NCBI GenBank assembly: GCA_021108275.1
Contig: JAIORD010000037.1
Span: forward strand, 1 to 64,000
Direction: 5' to 3'
Source of the DNA: Methanococcoides sp.
Lineage (GTDB): Archaea > Halobacteriota > Methanosarcinia > Methanosarcinales > Methanosarcinaceae
Length of the DNA: 64,000 bases
Positions 9,483-17,509 of this stretch are shown here, piece by piece. The notes beneath the pieces were generated by a model. That model was given only the letters and a program-made list of their open reading frames with translations. It was not told the origin of the DNA and did no database searches. The position numbers were made by a program, and so were the translations under genes. Positions within the stretch are counted from its first letter, which is position 1. Each line of letters starts with the position of its first letter.

Positions 9483-9995
9483 TCAATAGATACTTACACC
9501 TTTTACGCCAGGAAGCTGTAAGATCTCACTTACAATATCCCCCGGTACTTTGGAATCTGTGATTATGGTCAACATCGCTTTGCTGTTGAAATATGGGTCC
9601 TCGGATACCGCCTGCCTGATACTGATGTTGTGGTTAGATATCACCTGTGATACGCTGAACAGGATACCAACGTTCGCAGCATCATCAGGAGTTATTATTA
9701 TCACACCAAGACCGAGAGCGGGAGCTACATCACGAAGGAAAGGTATGGACGTGACGTTCTGGAAGATATTCTTCAATAGTTCATCCGAGAGTATGGTTTC
9801 AGTAGTTGCATCTACGACCCTGCGATCCACACCTGCTTCTTTTGCAAGCTGAGTGTGAGGGATCTCTATCGAGCCTGATGTTACCTTGCCATCGCCATTT
9901 ACCTGAAACCCACGTTCGAAGAGTAACTTAATTACCTTCTGCTGGGCAGGGTGCTTTTCGAACTTCTTGAGTACTGTGCTCCACATGATTACCAT
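9483..9995 (-). CDS. HTH plus ACT-domain regulator
   Basis: About 170 residues when started at the ATG at 9995 (MVIMWSTV), which has GGGAA upstream. Another ATG is at 9986. The longer open frame to 10079 encodes Phe/Tyr-rich non-conserved sequence and is unlikely. The first 70 residues contain a helix-turn-helix (IEIPHTQLAKEAGVDRRVVD). The C-terminal 90 form an ACT domain (LGVIIITPDDAANVGILFSV... and PGDIVSEILQLPGVKGV). Probably an amino-acid-responsive transcriptional regulator; ligand unknown. Confidence 0.82.
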   Translation of the reverse strand: MVIMWSTVLKKFEKHPAQQKVIKLLFERGFQVNGDGKVTSGSIEIPHTQLAKEAGVDRRVVDATTETILSDELLKNIFQNVTSIPFLRDVAPALGLGVIIITPDDAANVGILFSVSQVISNHNISIRQAVSEDPYFNSKAMLTIITDSKVPGDIVSEILQLPGVKGVSIY

Positions 9996-10127
9996 CTTGT
10001 TTCCCAAATTATAAAGATTTAAGCTATAATCCATACTAAAAAAGAAATAAATAAATATTCTGTTCATGGATCCTGACACAAAAAGATCAGATCAATACCA
10101 GCCCTTTGAACAAAAAAGATCTTCCCG

Positions 10128-10163
10128 ATTATTTTAAAAAGAAAAAGGCAGATATTTGCTGCC
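10128..10163 (-). terminator. Intrinsic terminator of the Ni/Co transporter operon
   Basis: On the minus strand GGCAG, a seven-base loop and CTGCC (10163-10147) are followed by TTTTTCTTTTT. It lies 65 bp after the cbiO stop and ends the leftward operon. Confidence 0.75.
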
Positions 10164-10177
10164 TCAAATATATATAA

Positions 10178-10232
10178 TGTATGCATTTCTTGAACAGGTC
10201 TCAGTGTATGCACTTTTTTGAACAGGAATCAG
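10178..10232. repeat. Two-copy tandem repeat (27/28 bp)
   Basis: Copy 1 at 10178-10204 and copy 2 at 10205-10232 share TGTATGCA, then TTTTGAACAGG-like and TCAG blocks with a few differences. The second copy runs into the cbiO stop codon. Probably a slippage duplication; no CRISPR-like spacing. Confidence 0.6.
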
Positions 10233-11137
10233 TGCCTGTAGCTTGATATTACATCATTGACCATTTCATGGGTGCTTTCATGTATATGAAGGCTCATTTT
10301 CCCTTCAAGCGCTTCAATTGCTTGTGTCAGTTCTTTAACAGATTCATCTATTGACATAGGAGTTTGATCACAATCCCCTCCAAAACATTTCATTATCTTG
10401 AAAAACTTAAATATATCAGGGGCATCCAGATTGTTTTCTTTTACAAGCACATGATCTGAAAATATATCCCTTGTTGGCCCCTCTGCCACTATAGACCTGT
10501 TCAGGACGTAGACCCTGTCTGCCAGCTCAGAGAGAGCATTGATATCGTGCATTGCTATTACAGTGGTGATACCATGGTTCTTGTTCAGGTCATTGATCAC
10601 TCTTATTAGATCTGCCCTGCTTTTAGGATCAAGGTTCGCTGTAGGCTCATCGAGTACCAAGACCCTTGGCTCCATGGAAAGAACTGCTGCAAGAGCCGCC
10701 TTTTTCTTCTGGCCAAAGCTCATGTGATGAGGTACTTTGTCCTCGAATCCTTCAAGACCGACGGTTGCAAGTGCTTTTTTCACCCTTCTGTCCACCTCTT
10801 CTTCACTAAGTCCCATGTTAAGGGGTCCGAATGCAATATCATCATAGACCGTAGACATGAACAACTGGTCGTCAGGTTCAGCAAAGACAACTCCGACCTC
10901 CCTGATCCTGTCTTCGGTCTTCATGCTCCCGATATTGTTGCCAAATATTTTCACATTGTCCTGCTCAGCGCGGATGACACCATTAAGATGAAGGAAAAGA
11001 GTGGTCTTCCCGGCCCCATTTGGCCCCATTATGACGATCTTTTCACCCTGTTCGACCTCAATATTTACATTATCTAGTGCTTTTGTACCATCAGGATAAG
11101 AATAGTTCAGATCTGTTATACTTATAGCCGTTTTCAT
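10229..11137 (-). CDS. cbiO: Cobalt/nickel ECF transporter ATPase with Cys/His tail
   Basis: 302 residues. ATP-binding subunit of an energy-coupling-factor transporter for Co2+ or Ni2+. Walker A GPNGAGKTTL (about 38-47), signature MSFGQKKKAALA, Walker B VLVLDEPTANLD and the switch histidine in VIAMHDINAL are all present. The last 60 residues go beyond the core and include CFGGDC (251-256) and HIHESTH (284-290), a possible metal-binding tail. The gene overlaps cbiQ by 4 bp. It closes the leftward operon. Confidence 0.93.
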   Translation of the reverse strand: MKTAISITDLNYSYPDGTKALDNVNIEVEQGEKIVIMGPNGAGKTTLFLHLNGVIRAEQDNVKIFGNNIGSMKTEDRIREVGVVFAEPDDQLFMSTVYDDIAFGPLNMGLSEEEVDRRVKKALATVGLEGFEDKVPHHMSFGQKKKAALAAVLSMEPRVLVLDEPTANLDPKSRADLIRVINDLNKNHGITTVIAMHDINALSELADRVYVLNRSIVAEGPTRDIFSDHVLVKENNLDAPDIFKFFKIMKCFGGDCDQTPMSIDESVKELTQAIEALEGKMSLHIHESTHEMVNDVISSYRH

Positions 11138-11898
11138 GATAAGGACATCCCATATATTATAAATATCAAAACAGTACCAATTAAGATCGCTGCCAATCCG
11201 TAATCTGCAGTCTGCATTTTAAATTTAACAATTGTCCTGGACTCTCCGGTGTAACCTTTTGAGGCCATAGAATGATAGACCCTTTCAGCTCTTTCATAGC
11301 TCCTGACAAGGATCATGCCAACTAGATTGCCTATGATGGAAAGGGAATGCTTGTTTGCTTTTACCTTAAACCCTTTGGCTTTCATTGATGTCCACATGCT
11401 AAGGAACTCATCAATAAAAACAAAAATGTACCTATAAGAGAACATCAGCGTCTGGACAAAAGGAGAAGGTACCTTAAGTGAATGAAGTGACTTCATCGTA
11501 GTATCCATTTTCGTTGTCCCAAGCATGATCAGTGTAAGCATGATCGATGTTGCTGCCCTTATAACTACAAGGCTGCCATAATAAAGACCATCATAACTGA
11601 TACTAATTCCGTTATAGGAATAAAGGACATTTCCATCTAATGCAAAAGGCATTACTATCAGAAATGGCATAACAAAGATCAAGCCTGGTTTCATCCTATT
11701 AAAGATAAATCCAAAAGGAATTCTTGATACAAGTAAAATGAAGGATGAAAAAAGCAGGCTTACAAATGCGATCCTTATATCTTCTATAAAAACAAAAGAA
11801 AAAATAAGAAGGGTAAAAGTAATTATTTTTGCCCTCGGGTCAAATCGATGAATAAGAGAATCAAGTTCTGCATATTTATCAATTTCAGGGTATTTCAT
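11134..11898 (-). CDS. cbiQ: Cobalt/nickel ECF transporter transmembrane subunit
   Basis: 254 residues with five or so hydrophobic segments and the coupling motifs typical of CbiQ/EcfT: SYRYIFVFIDEFLSMWTSMKAKG and RSYERAERVYHSMASKGYTG, which contact the ATPase. It couples ATP hydrolysis to the substrate-binding CbiM/NikM. It overlaps cbiO by 4 bp and follows the N-component gene by 17 bp. Confidence 0.92.
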   Translation of the reverse strand: MKYPEIDKYAELDSLIHRFDPRAKIITFTLLIFSFVFIEDIRIAFVSLLFSSFILLVSRIPFGFIFNRMKPGLIFVMPFLIVMPFALDGNVLYSYNGISISYDGLYYGSLVVIRAATSIMLTLIMLGTTKMDTTMKSLHSLKVPSPFVQTLMFSYRYIFVFIDEFLSMWTSMKAKGFKVKANKHSLSIIGNLVGMILVRSYERAERVYHSMASKGYTGESRTIVKFKMQTADYGLAAILIGTVLIFIIYGMSLS

Positions 11899-11915
11899 TT
11901 CAATTACTCCACCAA

Positions 11916-12353
11916 TTAATTATTTCCTTTCTTTGCGGTATAGACCATTGCAATTCCTGCAAGTCCCATAAGGTATCCAAATCCGGTGAAGATCCTCATG
12001 AAAAGAGGAAGTTCAGCTGGCTTGTTGTTGCCACCTGTGGCACTTACTATAGCATCACCTTTGTGACCAAACTGGTCAACGACCACATGGTATTGTATAA
12101 CACCTTCAACCGGTGCAAAACTTAAGAAACCATCTTCATCGGTCTCTCCTTCATAAAGGAGCTCTTCGGTATCTGCATTAAGTATCTGGTACTCTGCCAA
12201 CCCCATTGGTGCATCGCCTTCATAGAAAGCCTTTACAATGATCTCATCACCGCTGAACTGTTCTACGAAACACCTATGTGCAGATGCAGTTGGTATAAGT
12301 GACATACACAGAATTAATAATATTGTTATAGTGAAAATTTTGGTGGATCTCAT
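11916..12353 (-). CDS. Accessory (NikN/NikL-like) component of Ni/Co ECF transporter
   Basis: 145 residues. Signal sequence ending in PTASA, then HRCFVEQF, which exposes a His and Cys at the mature N-terminus. An extracellular beta domain follows (EIIVKAFYEGDAPMGLAEYQ..., EGETDEDGFLSF) and one C-terminal transmembrane helix (LMGLAGIAMVYTA). This matches the additional small membrane component found beside NikM/CbiM in place of CbiN. The exposed His/Cys may help deliver metal (inference). Overlaps cbiM by 4 bp. Confidence 0.8.
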   Translation of the reverse strand: MRSTKIFTITILLILCMSLIPTASAHRCFVEQFSGDEIIVKAFYEGDAPMGLAEYQILNADTEELLYEGETDEDGFLSFAPVEGVIQYHVVVDQFGHKGDAIVSATGGNNKPAELPLFMRIFTGFGYLMGLAGIAMVYTAKKGNN

Positions 12354-12976
12354 TTTTGGTCCTCCTTGTTAAGTGGAAGAAGTTCTGGCTTTACCTTTGC
12401 AAGGTAAGCTACTACTGATGCTGTTACTATTGTTTCAATTACCATTATGAGCATGTGTGGGATCACTACAAGCTTTGCCATCATTTCGAATTGCTCTCCT
12501 GCTGTAATAAGCGTTATAGCTAGGAAGACCGTTGTCAGAAGTATTGCAAGACCTCCACAAATACCGCCAATAGCAGGCTTTGAAAGTCCCATACCCGAAC
12601 CTTTCCTGAATACTGCATAACAGATCAAAGCAGGTGCACCCACATTGAAACTGTTTATTCCTATCGTGGTTATGCCCCCGTGCTGGAACAACAATGCCTG
12701 AAGTACCAGACCAATGAACATTGCAGGATATGCAAGTGCGCCAAGGACAACACCCAACAATCCATTCAGGATAAGATGTACACTTGTAGGTGGTACGTTT
12801 ATGTGAATAAGCGAAGCAACAAAAAAAGCTGCTGTGAATACGGATAGTTTGGGGATCTGTTCTGCAATGCTGCCCTGTTTTTGAGCCATCTTGAAAGCAA
12901 ATGCGATCATGATTATTGAAACGATCCAGCCAAACGCTATAACAGCTGGAGATAGTACCCCGTCTGAAATATGCAT
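12350..12976 (-). CDS. cbiM: Cobalt/nickel ECF transporter substrate-binding subunit
   Basis: The protein begins MHISDGVLSP; in this family the N-terminal Met-His amine/imidazole group directly binds the metal, so the second of two adjacent ATGs (12976, not 12979) is the functional choice. AAGGAGTG is the ribosome site. 208 residues with about six membrane helices and the conserved HINVPPTSVHLILNGLLG. Whether the metal is Ni or Co cannot be decided from sequence alone; the NikN-like partner rather than CbiN hints at nickel. Confidence 0.92.
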   Translation of the reverse strand: MHISDGVLSPAVIAFGWIVSIIMIAFAFKMAQKQGSIAEQIPKLSVFTAAFFVASLIHINVPPTSVHLILNGLLGVVLGALAYPAMFIGLVLQALLFQHGGITTIGINSFNVGAPALICYAVFRKGSGMGLSKPAIGGICGGLAILLTTVFLAITLITAGEQFEMMAKLVVIPHMLIMVIETIVTASVVAYLAKVKPELLPLNKEDQK

Positions 12977-12987
12977 CATATATCACT

Positions 12988-13030
12988 CCTTAAAAATAAA
13001 ATAAAATGAAAGGGGATTTTGAACCCCCTT
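12988..13030 (-). terminator. Hairpin between surface metal-protein gene and cbiM
   Basis: On the minus strand AAGGGG-type arms (13010-13015 against 13025-13030) form a hairpin followed by a T-rich stretch (13008-12988). It may stop or attenuate read-through so that the abundant upstream surface protein is made in excess over the transporter. Confidence 0.6.
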
Positions 13031-13044
13031 CCAATATTAGATAC

Positions 13045-14187
13045 TTATTTCCTTCTAAAAAGACAGATTGCACCAAGGATACCTGCAATTGCAATTGGGA
13101 ATCCAAATCCTGGTACGCTGTTACCTTCAGCTTCTGTTGAAATTTCGGAAGGTTCTGCTGCAACTGCTGCAGGATAGAGGGCATCTTCAAGTTTCTCTGA
13201 CTTCTTCTGGAGCTGTTTTGCTTCATACTCTGCCTTGTGTACAGTGTCGTGTGTTGCACTTGCATGTGTAAGATATGGTTCTTCCAGGTCGAGAATTGCG
13301 TGAACAGCTTCATCGTGGCTCATGAGCTCGTCCATGATCTCCTGTGCACGTTCACCGATCTCACCGATCTTGGCCTTCACAGCAGCTTCATTTGCATCTG
13401 GTTCTGCAGCAAGTGGCTTGAGTTCATCAATGTCCTCAAGGATAGCTTCTGCTGCCTGTTCTACAGTATGGGATGAAAGGTGTACTTCCTCACCATAATC
13501 TCTCCACTGCTGGTCAAGAGCTTCATCATCAGCAATGTACTCCGTCTCATCGTGGATAGTATGGGAAAGCTCCACCATTTCATTTGCAAGCTCTTCCATA
13601 GCTGTTACGTATGTTCCAGCATCGCCTTCAAGTACTACAGCTTCTGCAAAACCAAGGTCTTCCTCTACTTCTGCAGCGTGGCTCTTGATGTGATTTGCAA
13701 TTGAACCTGCCTCTGTAACAGCTTCTTTGATAGCTGTTGCATACTGCTGCTTTGATTCAGGTGCATCGGAAAGGATCTTCTGAATGTCTGCGTCCTTGCT
13801 ATCGATAAGCTCAATTGCTTCATCAGCATGTTCGGTTATCTCACCAAGGGCGATCATGATCTCGTCTTCGTTTGCTTCCGAATCAGCTGCGAGTACTTTA
13901 AGCTCATCAGCGCGTTCCTTTATGTGCTCTCCGATCTGCTCGATCTCATGGGAGGAAAGGTGTACAGATTCTCCTGCAGCCCTTAGATCATCATCAAGAG
14001 CTTCATCATCAGCTATGAACTCGGTCTGATCGTGGATAGTCACGGATATCTCTACAAGTTCCTCTGCATGCTCAATGACCTCATTGATAGCCATATTCTC
14101 ATCCCCGTGAGCGGATGCAGGAAATACGCTTGCTACCATTAGGACAAGTGTTATAATTGCAATTCCAAATATTTTATTAAAATTCAT
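13045..14187 (-). CDS. Duplicated His/Asp/Glu-rich surface protein with PGF-CTERM anchor
   Basis: 380 residues. Signal peptide ending FPASA is followed by HGDE. The body is an exact two-fold duplication with a 160-residue offset: IHDQTEFIADDEALD at 51-65 matches IHDETEYIADDEALD at 211-225, and HLSSH at 76-80 matches HLSSH at 236-240. Predicted all-helical. The C-terminus VPGFGF, hydrophobic helix and FRRK is a PGF-CTERM sorting signal, so the protein is surface-anchored. It heads the Ni/Co transporter operon, so extracellular metal capture is a reasonable inference. The start at 14187 (MNFNKIF) gives a normal signal peptide; the frame extends 30 bp further to 14217. Confidence 0.85.
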   Translation of the reverse strand: MNFNKIFGIAIITLVLMVASVFPASAHGDENMAINEVIEHAEELVEISVTIHDQTEFIADDEALDDDLRAAGESVHLSSHEIEQIGEHIKERADELKVLAADSEANEDEIMIALGEITEHADEAIELIDSKDADIQKILSDAPESKQQYATAIKEAVTEAGSIANHIKSHAAEVEEDLGFAEAVVLEGDAGTYVTAMEELANEMVELSHTIHDETEYIADDEALDQQWRDYGEEVHLSSHTVEQAAEAILEDIDELKPLAAEPDANEAAVKAKIGEIGERAQEIMDELMSHDEAVHAILDLEEPYLTHASATHDTVHKAEYEAKQLQKKSEKLEDALYPAAVAAEPSEISTEAEGNSVPGFGFPIAIAGILGAICLFRRK

Positions 14188-14217
14188 ATATTTCCACCTA
14201 TATTTTAACTCAAACAT

Positions 14218-14709
14218 CCTGATATTTCAAACATCATAACATTCATACTATGTTCTGTGTTACAGACTGTAAAATAGAATCACATATATATATTTTACCT
14301 TGTGGTAACAGTTGTATACATATTGGGTAATAGTTGTTAATTGAAGCCACCCCACATCAAATTTACAATGACAAATAAACGGTAACAGCGTAAACTTTAA
14401 AAAGATAAATAAAAAGATATGGTATATCACACCTGAATAGCCACCGAGTAACAGTGTAAACTTTCGAAGAATAAACTAAGTGATGCGGCACAACCCAGGC
14501 GGCTTGAAAAAGAAAGACATTTTAAGGATAAAGTAATACAGGTGTTAAATCAAAAAGAAAACTCAATTAGATATGATGTTTTTTACAGACAGGTTCCTAT
14601 TCAAAAAAACGGACTGTTCTTAAACCGTTTTGTCACCAAGAAATATAAAGGACCTGTGATGCCTTAAACTACAAAGTTTTACAGTCGTAAACATTCAAGG
14701 AGGTAATTT
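14218..14709. promoter_or_regulatory. Divergent control region with repeated TAACAG/GTAAAC motifs
   Basis: 492 bp between divergent genes. Related motifs occur at 14260-14276 (starting with palindrome TTACAGACTGTAA), 14305-14320, 14382-14398 and 14448-14464 (17 bp, one mismatch between these two), and 14679-14695. A second palindrome TTACCTTGTGGTAA lies at 14295-14308. A TATA-like AAATATAAAG is at 14641-14650 for the plus-strand gene, whose ATG follows AAGGAGG. A start-less open frame runs 14452-14667. Confidence 0.55.
14452..14667 (+). pseudogene. Possible 3' remnant of an unknown gene
   Basis: An open frame of about 70 codons ends in VTKKYKGPVMP and a TAA at 14665-14667. It has no ATG, GTG or TTG start in a plausible place and an in-frame stop just upstream. 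Lys/Glu-rich content could be chance in AT-rich DNA. No family recognised. Confidence 0.3.
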
Positions 14710-15987
14710 ATGAAATTATACAAAACTTATGAAGATCTTCCAAAGATCAAGCTTCCAAAGGGACAGGAAGTAAGCATAAGTGATAGTACCCTACGTGATG
14801 GAGCTCAGATGCCTGGTATTGTATTAAAGGCAGATCACAAAGTGAAGATCTATGAGTATCTGCACAACATCGGAATTGAAAAACTTGAGACATTTGTGTA
14901 TAATGACCGTGACAGAAACGCCATTAGCATGATGTTGGACAGGGGTTATGAGTTCCCAGAGGTCACCGGTTGGGCAAGAGCTGCCACCAGCGACATTGAT
15001 CTGGTACTGGATATCGGTGCTATTGAAGAGACGGGAATATTGATGTCCGTCTCAGATGTACACATTTTTGACAAGATGGGACTGCCAAGCAGGGAAGCTG
15101 CCGAGGAAAAATACCTTGATGCATTACAATATGCGGTAGACCACGGGCTTAGGACACGTGCACATATTGAAGATATGACACGTGCGGATAACACTAATTA
15201 TGTCTATCCAATGATCAAGAAGATCCTTGAGATAGATCCAAAATGCACCATCCGTCTTTGTGACACCATTGGATTCGGAGTTCCATTTGCAGATGTTGAA
15301 GAACCATTCGGCATACCCGAGATGGTCAGACATGTCAAGGAAGAACTAAAAGCTGTCAATATCGAAACCCATTGTCACGATGATTTCGGTCTTGCTGTAG
15401 CAAATTCCATTGCTGGATACTGGCACGGTGCCAACTGGTCAAATGTGACTTTCCTCGGCATCGGCGAACGTGCAGGTAATGCTGAATTGGAGAAGTTGTT
15501 GCTATTCCTCGGAAGGAGGATAGAAGGCTTTGATAAGTACAATCTCGAATCTCTTTTCGAATTTGCTAAATTCATGCAAAGTGAGATAGGCATCAGGATC
15601 CCAAGGAACAAATCCGTTGTAGGGAACAATGTCTTTGCACACGAATCCGGTATTCACACAGCAGGCGTCATCAAGAACCCATTCACCTATGAACCCTATC
15701 CACCGGAAGCCGTTGGAGGAAAGAGGGCTTTCCTTATAGGCGATTCATCAGGCATTGAAGTTCTGCGATTCAAGGTAGAGGATACACTTCATGATCTTCT
15801 GGAAGTCAAGATCAGTGTCGAAAAGAACGATCCACGTCTCAGGGCTATACAGAAGGATATACAGGACCTTTACAACAATGAAAAACGTGTTTCATGCATC
15901 TCAGATGAAGAGATACAGGCATACGTTGAAAAATACTTCCTCTTCGAGCCTATCGTTGAGAAAAGTATGGGAAGAAAGACCCTCTGA
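14710..15987 (+). CDS. DRE-TIM synthase, probable Re-citrate/homocitrate synthase
   Basis: 425 residues. STLRDGAQMPG near residue 26 is the DRE-TIM acyl-CoA/2-oxoacid lyase-synthase signature, followed by ARAHIEDMTRADN-like sequence, LCDTIGFGVPF, the metal motif THCHDDFGLAVANS (Asp where most relatives have Asn) and GIGERAGNAELE. The C-terminal HESGIHTAGVIKNP matches homocitrate-type enzymes. The leucine-feedback LeuA domain is absent. Candidates are Re-citrate synthase or homocitrate (AksA-like) synthase. The nearby isocitrate dehydrogenase locus favours citrate formation for 2-oxoglutarate supply, but this is inference. Confidence 0.8.
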   Translation: MKLYKTYEDLPKIKLPKGQEVSISDSTLRDGAQMPGIVLKADHKVKIYEYLHNIGIEKLETFVYNDRDRNAISMMLDRGYEFPEVTGWARAATSDIDLVLDIGAIEETGILMSVSDVHIFDKMGLPSREAAEEKYLDALQYAVDHGLRTRAHIEDMTRADNTNYVYPMIKKILEIDPKCTIRLCDTIGFGVPFADVEEPFGIPEMVRHVKEELKAVNIETHCHDDFGLAVANSIAGYWHGANWSNVTFLGIGERAGNAELEKLLLFLGRRIEGFDKYNLESLFEFAKFMQSEIGIRIPRNKSVVGNNVFAHESGIHTAGVIKNPFTYEPYPPEAVGGKRAFLIGDSSGIEVLRFKVEDTLHDLLEVKISVEKNDPRLRAIQKDIQDLYNNEKRVSCISDEEIQAYVEKYFLFEPIVEKSMGRKTL

Positions 15988-15989
15988 AA

Positions 15990-16029
15990 GCTTGTCCGCT
16001 AATATGCGGATAAGCAGCATTCTTTTTTT
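15990..16029 (+). terminator. Intrinsic terminator
   Basis: GCTTGTCCGC (15990-15999) pairs with GCGGATAAGC (16006-16015), one G-T pair included, across a short loop and is followed by a T run at 16021-16029. It directly follows the DRE-TIM synthase gene. Confidence 0.85.
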
Positions 16030-16202
16030 AAAATTCGATGATCATCACAGATATTGATCGAACAGTGATAGTTTTAGATTCATCGCTCTATACCATACCA
16101 AAATTGTGAGCTCAATAGTAATTGAACAGACTTTTATAGATAGAATTACAAAATTACTGTTGTTCTTTAATTAGTAAGTTTGGGGTATCGGGGAGAGAAA
16201 GT

Positions 16203-17054
16203 ATGTTATTTGGAGAATATCAACTAACGACCTATACAATAATTGCATTGTTCGTTCTTCTTACAGTATTAAGCTATATTCTCCGGAAAACCAGCATATT
16301 AACCCGGGACAAAATGATAAAACAGATCATACTTTCCGTAGCCACTCTTCTCGGAATTGTTCTGATATTACTCACATTGCCAATATCAGATAATTCAAAA
16401 CAAACCCTTTTGAGCTTTTTAGGAATACTACTGGGTGCCACCATTGCACTGTCATCGACAACATTTGTTGCAAACGGTATGTCAGGCATGATGTTGAACC
16501 TTATCAAACCATTCAAAACAGGTGACTACATAAGAATAGGAGACGAATTTGGGAAGGTCTCGAACATTACAATACTTCATACACAGATACAATCCATTGA
16601 CCGTGATCTGATAAACATCCCAAACCTGAAACTCGTCTCAAATCCACTGGTCACAATAAGCACATCGGGAACAATTATTTCTGCAACTGTTTCATTGGGA
16701 TACGACACGCCATGGAAACATATCGAAAAGGATCTGATAAGAGCAGCAGAGAGAACAGGCCTTGAAAGTCCATTTGTACATGTCACAGAACTAAATGATC
16801 ATGCTGTAACATACAAAGTAGGAGGTCTTCTTCGGGACATATCAGGATTGATCACAAAAAGGTCCGATCTGAAAAAAGCAGTTATTGATGCTCTTCATGA
16901 AGATAGTATTGAGATAGTTTCACCCACATTCATGAACCAGAGAGTGTATGAGAAAAATGCTGTATTCATACCATCCTGCCCGGTATGCGATACGAAGGAA
17001 AATATACCTGCACCCTTGATGAGTATGTACCAAAAATGTCAACTGAAGACATAA
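16203..17054 (+). CDS. MscS-family mechanosensitive channel
   Basis: 283 residues. Three hydrophobic segments (about 8-28, 40-60 and 68-88) precede the pore helix region GATIALSSTTFVANGMSGMM and the MscS beta domain (KPFKTGDYIRIGDEFGKVSN, then INIPNLKLVSNPLV). It is a small, core-type channel that releases solutes on hypo-osmotic shock. The C-terminus adds FIPSCPVCDTKEN, a two-cysteine tail not usual in the family. Its end overlaps the following coiled-coil gene by 19 bp. Confidence 0.9.
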   Translation: MLFGEYQLTTYTIIALFVLLTVLSYILRKTSILTRDKMIKQIILSVATLLGIVLILLTLPISDNSKQTLLSFLGILLGATIALSSTTFVANGMSGMMLNLIKPFKTGDYIRIGDEFGKVSNITILHTQIQSIDRDLINIPNLKLVSNPLVTISTSGTIISATVSLGYDTPWKHIEKDLIRAAERTGLESPFVHVTELNDHAVTYKVGGLLRDISGLITKRSDLKKAVIDALHEDSIEIVSPTFMNQRVYEKNAVFIPSCPVCDTKENIPAPLMSMYQKCQLKT

Positions 17055-17389
17055 TATTTGACAAAGCCATAGGTGCAGAGCTTATCAAGAAGATAGATAT
17101 GACCATGGAAAGTCTTGATAATAAAAGTGCAGACTTCAGATCTCTTTTCAGTGCGACCACAAATACTGATATGTTCGCATCAGAACAAGAAGAGATGGAA
17201 TCCATCGAAGAACAAAAAGTAGAACTGGGAAACTCGTTCAAGACCATGAAGGAAACTTTTGAGAAGGAAGATGATAAAACCCCTGATGCTATAAAACTTA
17301 AAACACTTCAGTATGTTGATTCAAGGGCAGAAGAGCTGGAAAATGAGATAGATAAACTTCTTGAGAAATTGAAAGAAAATATTGACTAA
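17036..17389 (+). CDS. Small coiled-coil protein downstream of MscS
   Basis: 117 residues from the ATG at 17036 (MSTEDIIFDKAIG). The frame is open further upstream to 16985, but that part overlaps the channel gene more deeply. Strongly charged and helical throughout, with heptad-like Glu/Lys/Leu patterns near the end (AEELENEIDKLLEKLKEN). No family recognised. The overlap suggests coupled translation with the channel and possibly a shared role. Confidence 0.65.
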   Translation: MSTEDIIFDKAIGAELIKKIDMTMESLDNKSADFRSLFSATTNTDMFASEQEEMESIEEQKVELGNSFKTMKETFEKEDDKTPDAIKLKTLQYVDSRAEELENEIDKLLEKLKENID

Positions 17390-17395
17390 ATAAAA

Positions 17396-17461
17396 CGATC
17401 TCATTTCGTTAATGGAGATCGAACAATAAAAAGAAGGTGCATAAGGCGTTAAACCTTATGC
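17396..17461. terminator. Paired hairpins between convergent genes
   Basis: CGATCTC/GAGATCG (17396-17402 and 17415-17421) lies just after the plus-strand coiled-coil gene. GCATAAGG/CCTTATGC (17439-17446 and 17454-17461) on the minus strand leads into a T-rich run and would terminate the old isocitrate dehydrogenase gene. Confidence 0.6.
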
Positions 17462-17509
17462 GAAAAAGTCCCATTCTCGCCAGAGCCGGACTTACGTATA
17501 ATTTTTAAA

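Noticed and set aside
10178-10232. Tandem repeat as a possible CRISPR array
   Set aside because: Only two degenerate copies directly abutting, no spacers and no cas genes nearby. No CRISPR array was seen anywhere in the window.
12435-12986. 183-residue Cys/Tyr-rich frame over cbiM
   Set aside because: Same strand, shifted frame of the well-supported cbiM gene; composition is typical of an out-of-frame shadow.
16985-17035. Earlier start for the coiled-coil protein
   Set aside because: It would overlap the MscS gene by 70 bp, and those residues lack the helical pattern of the rest.
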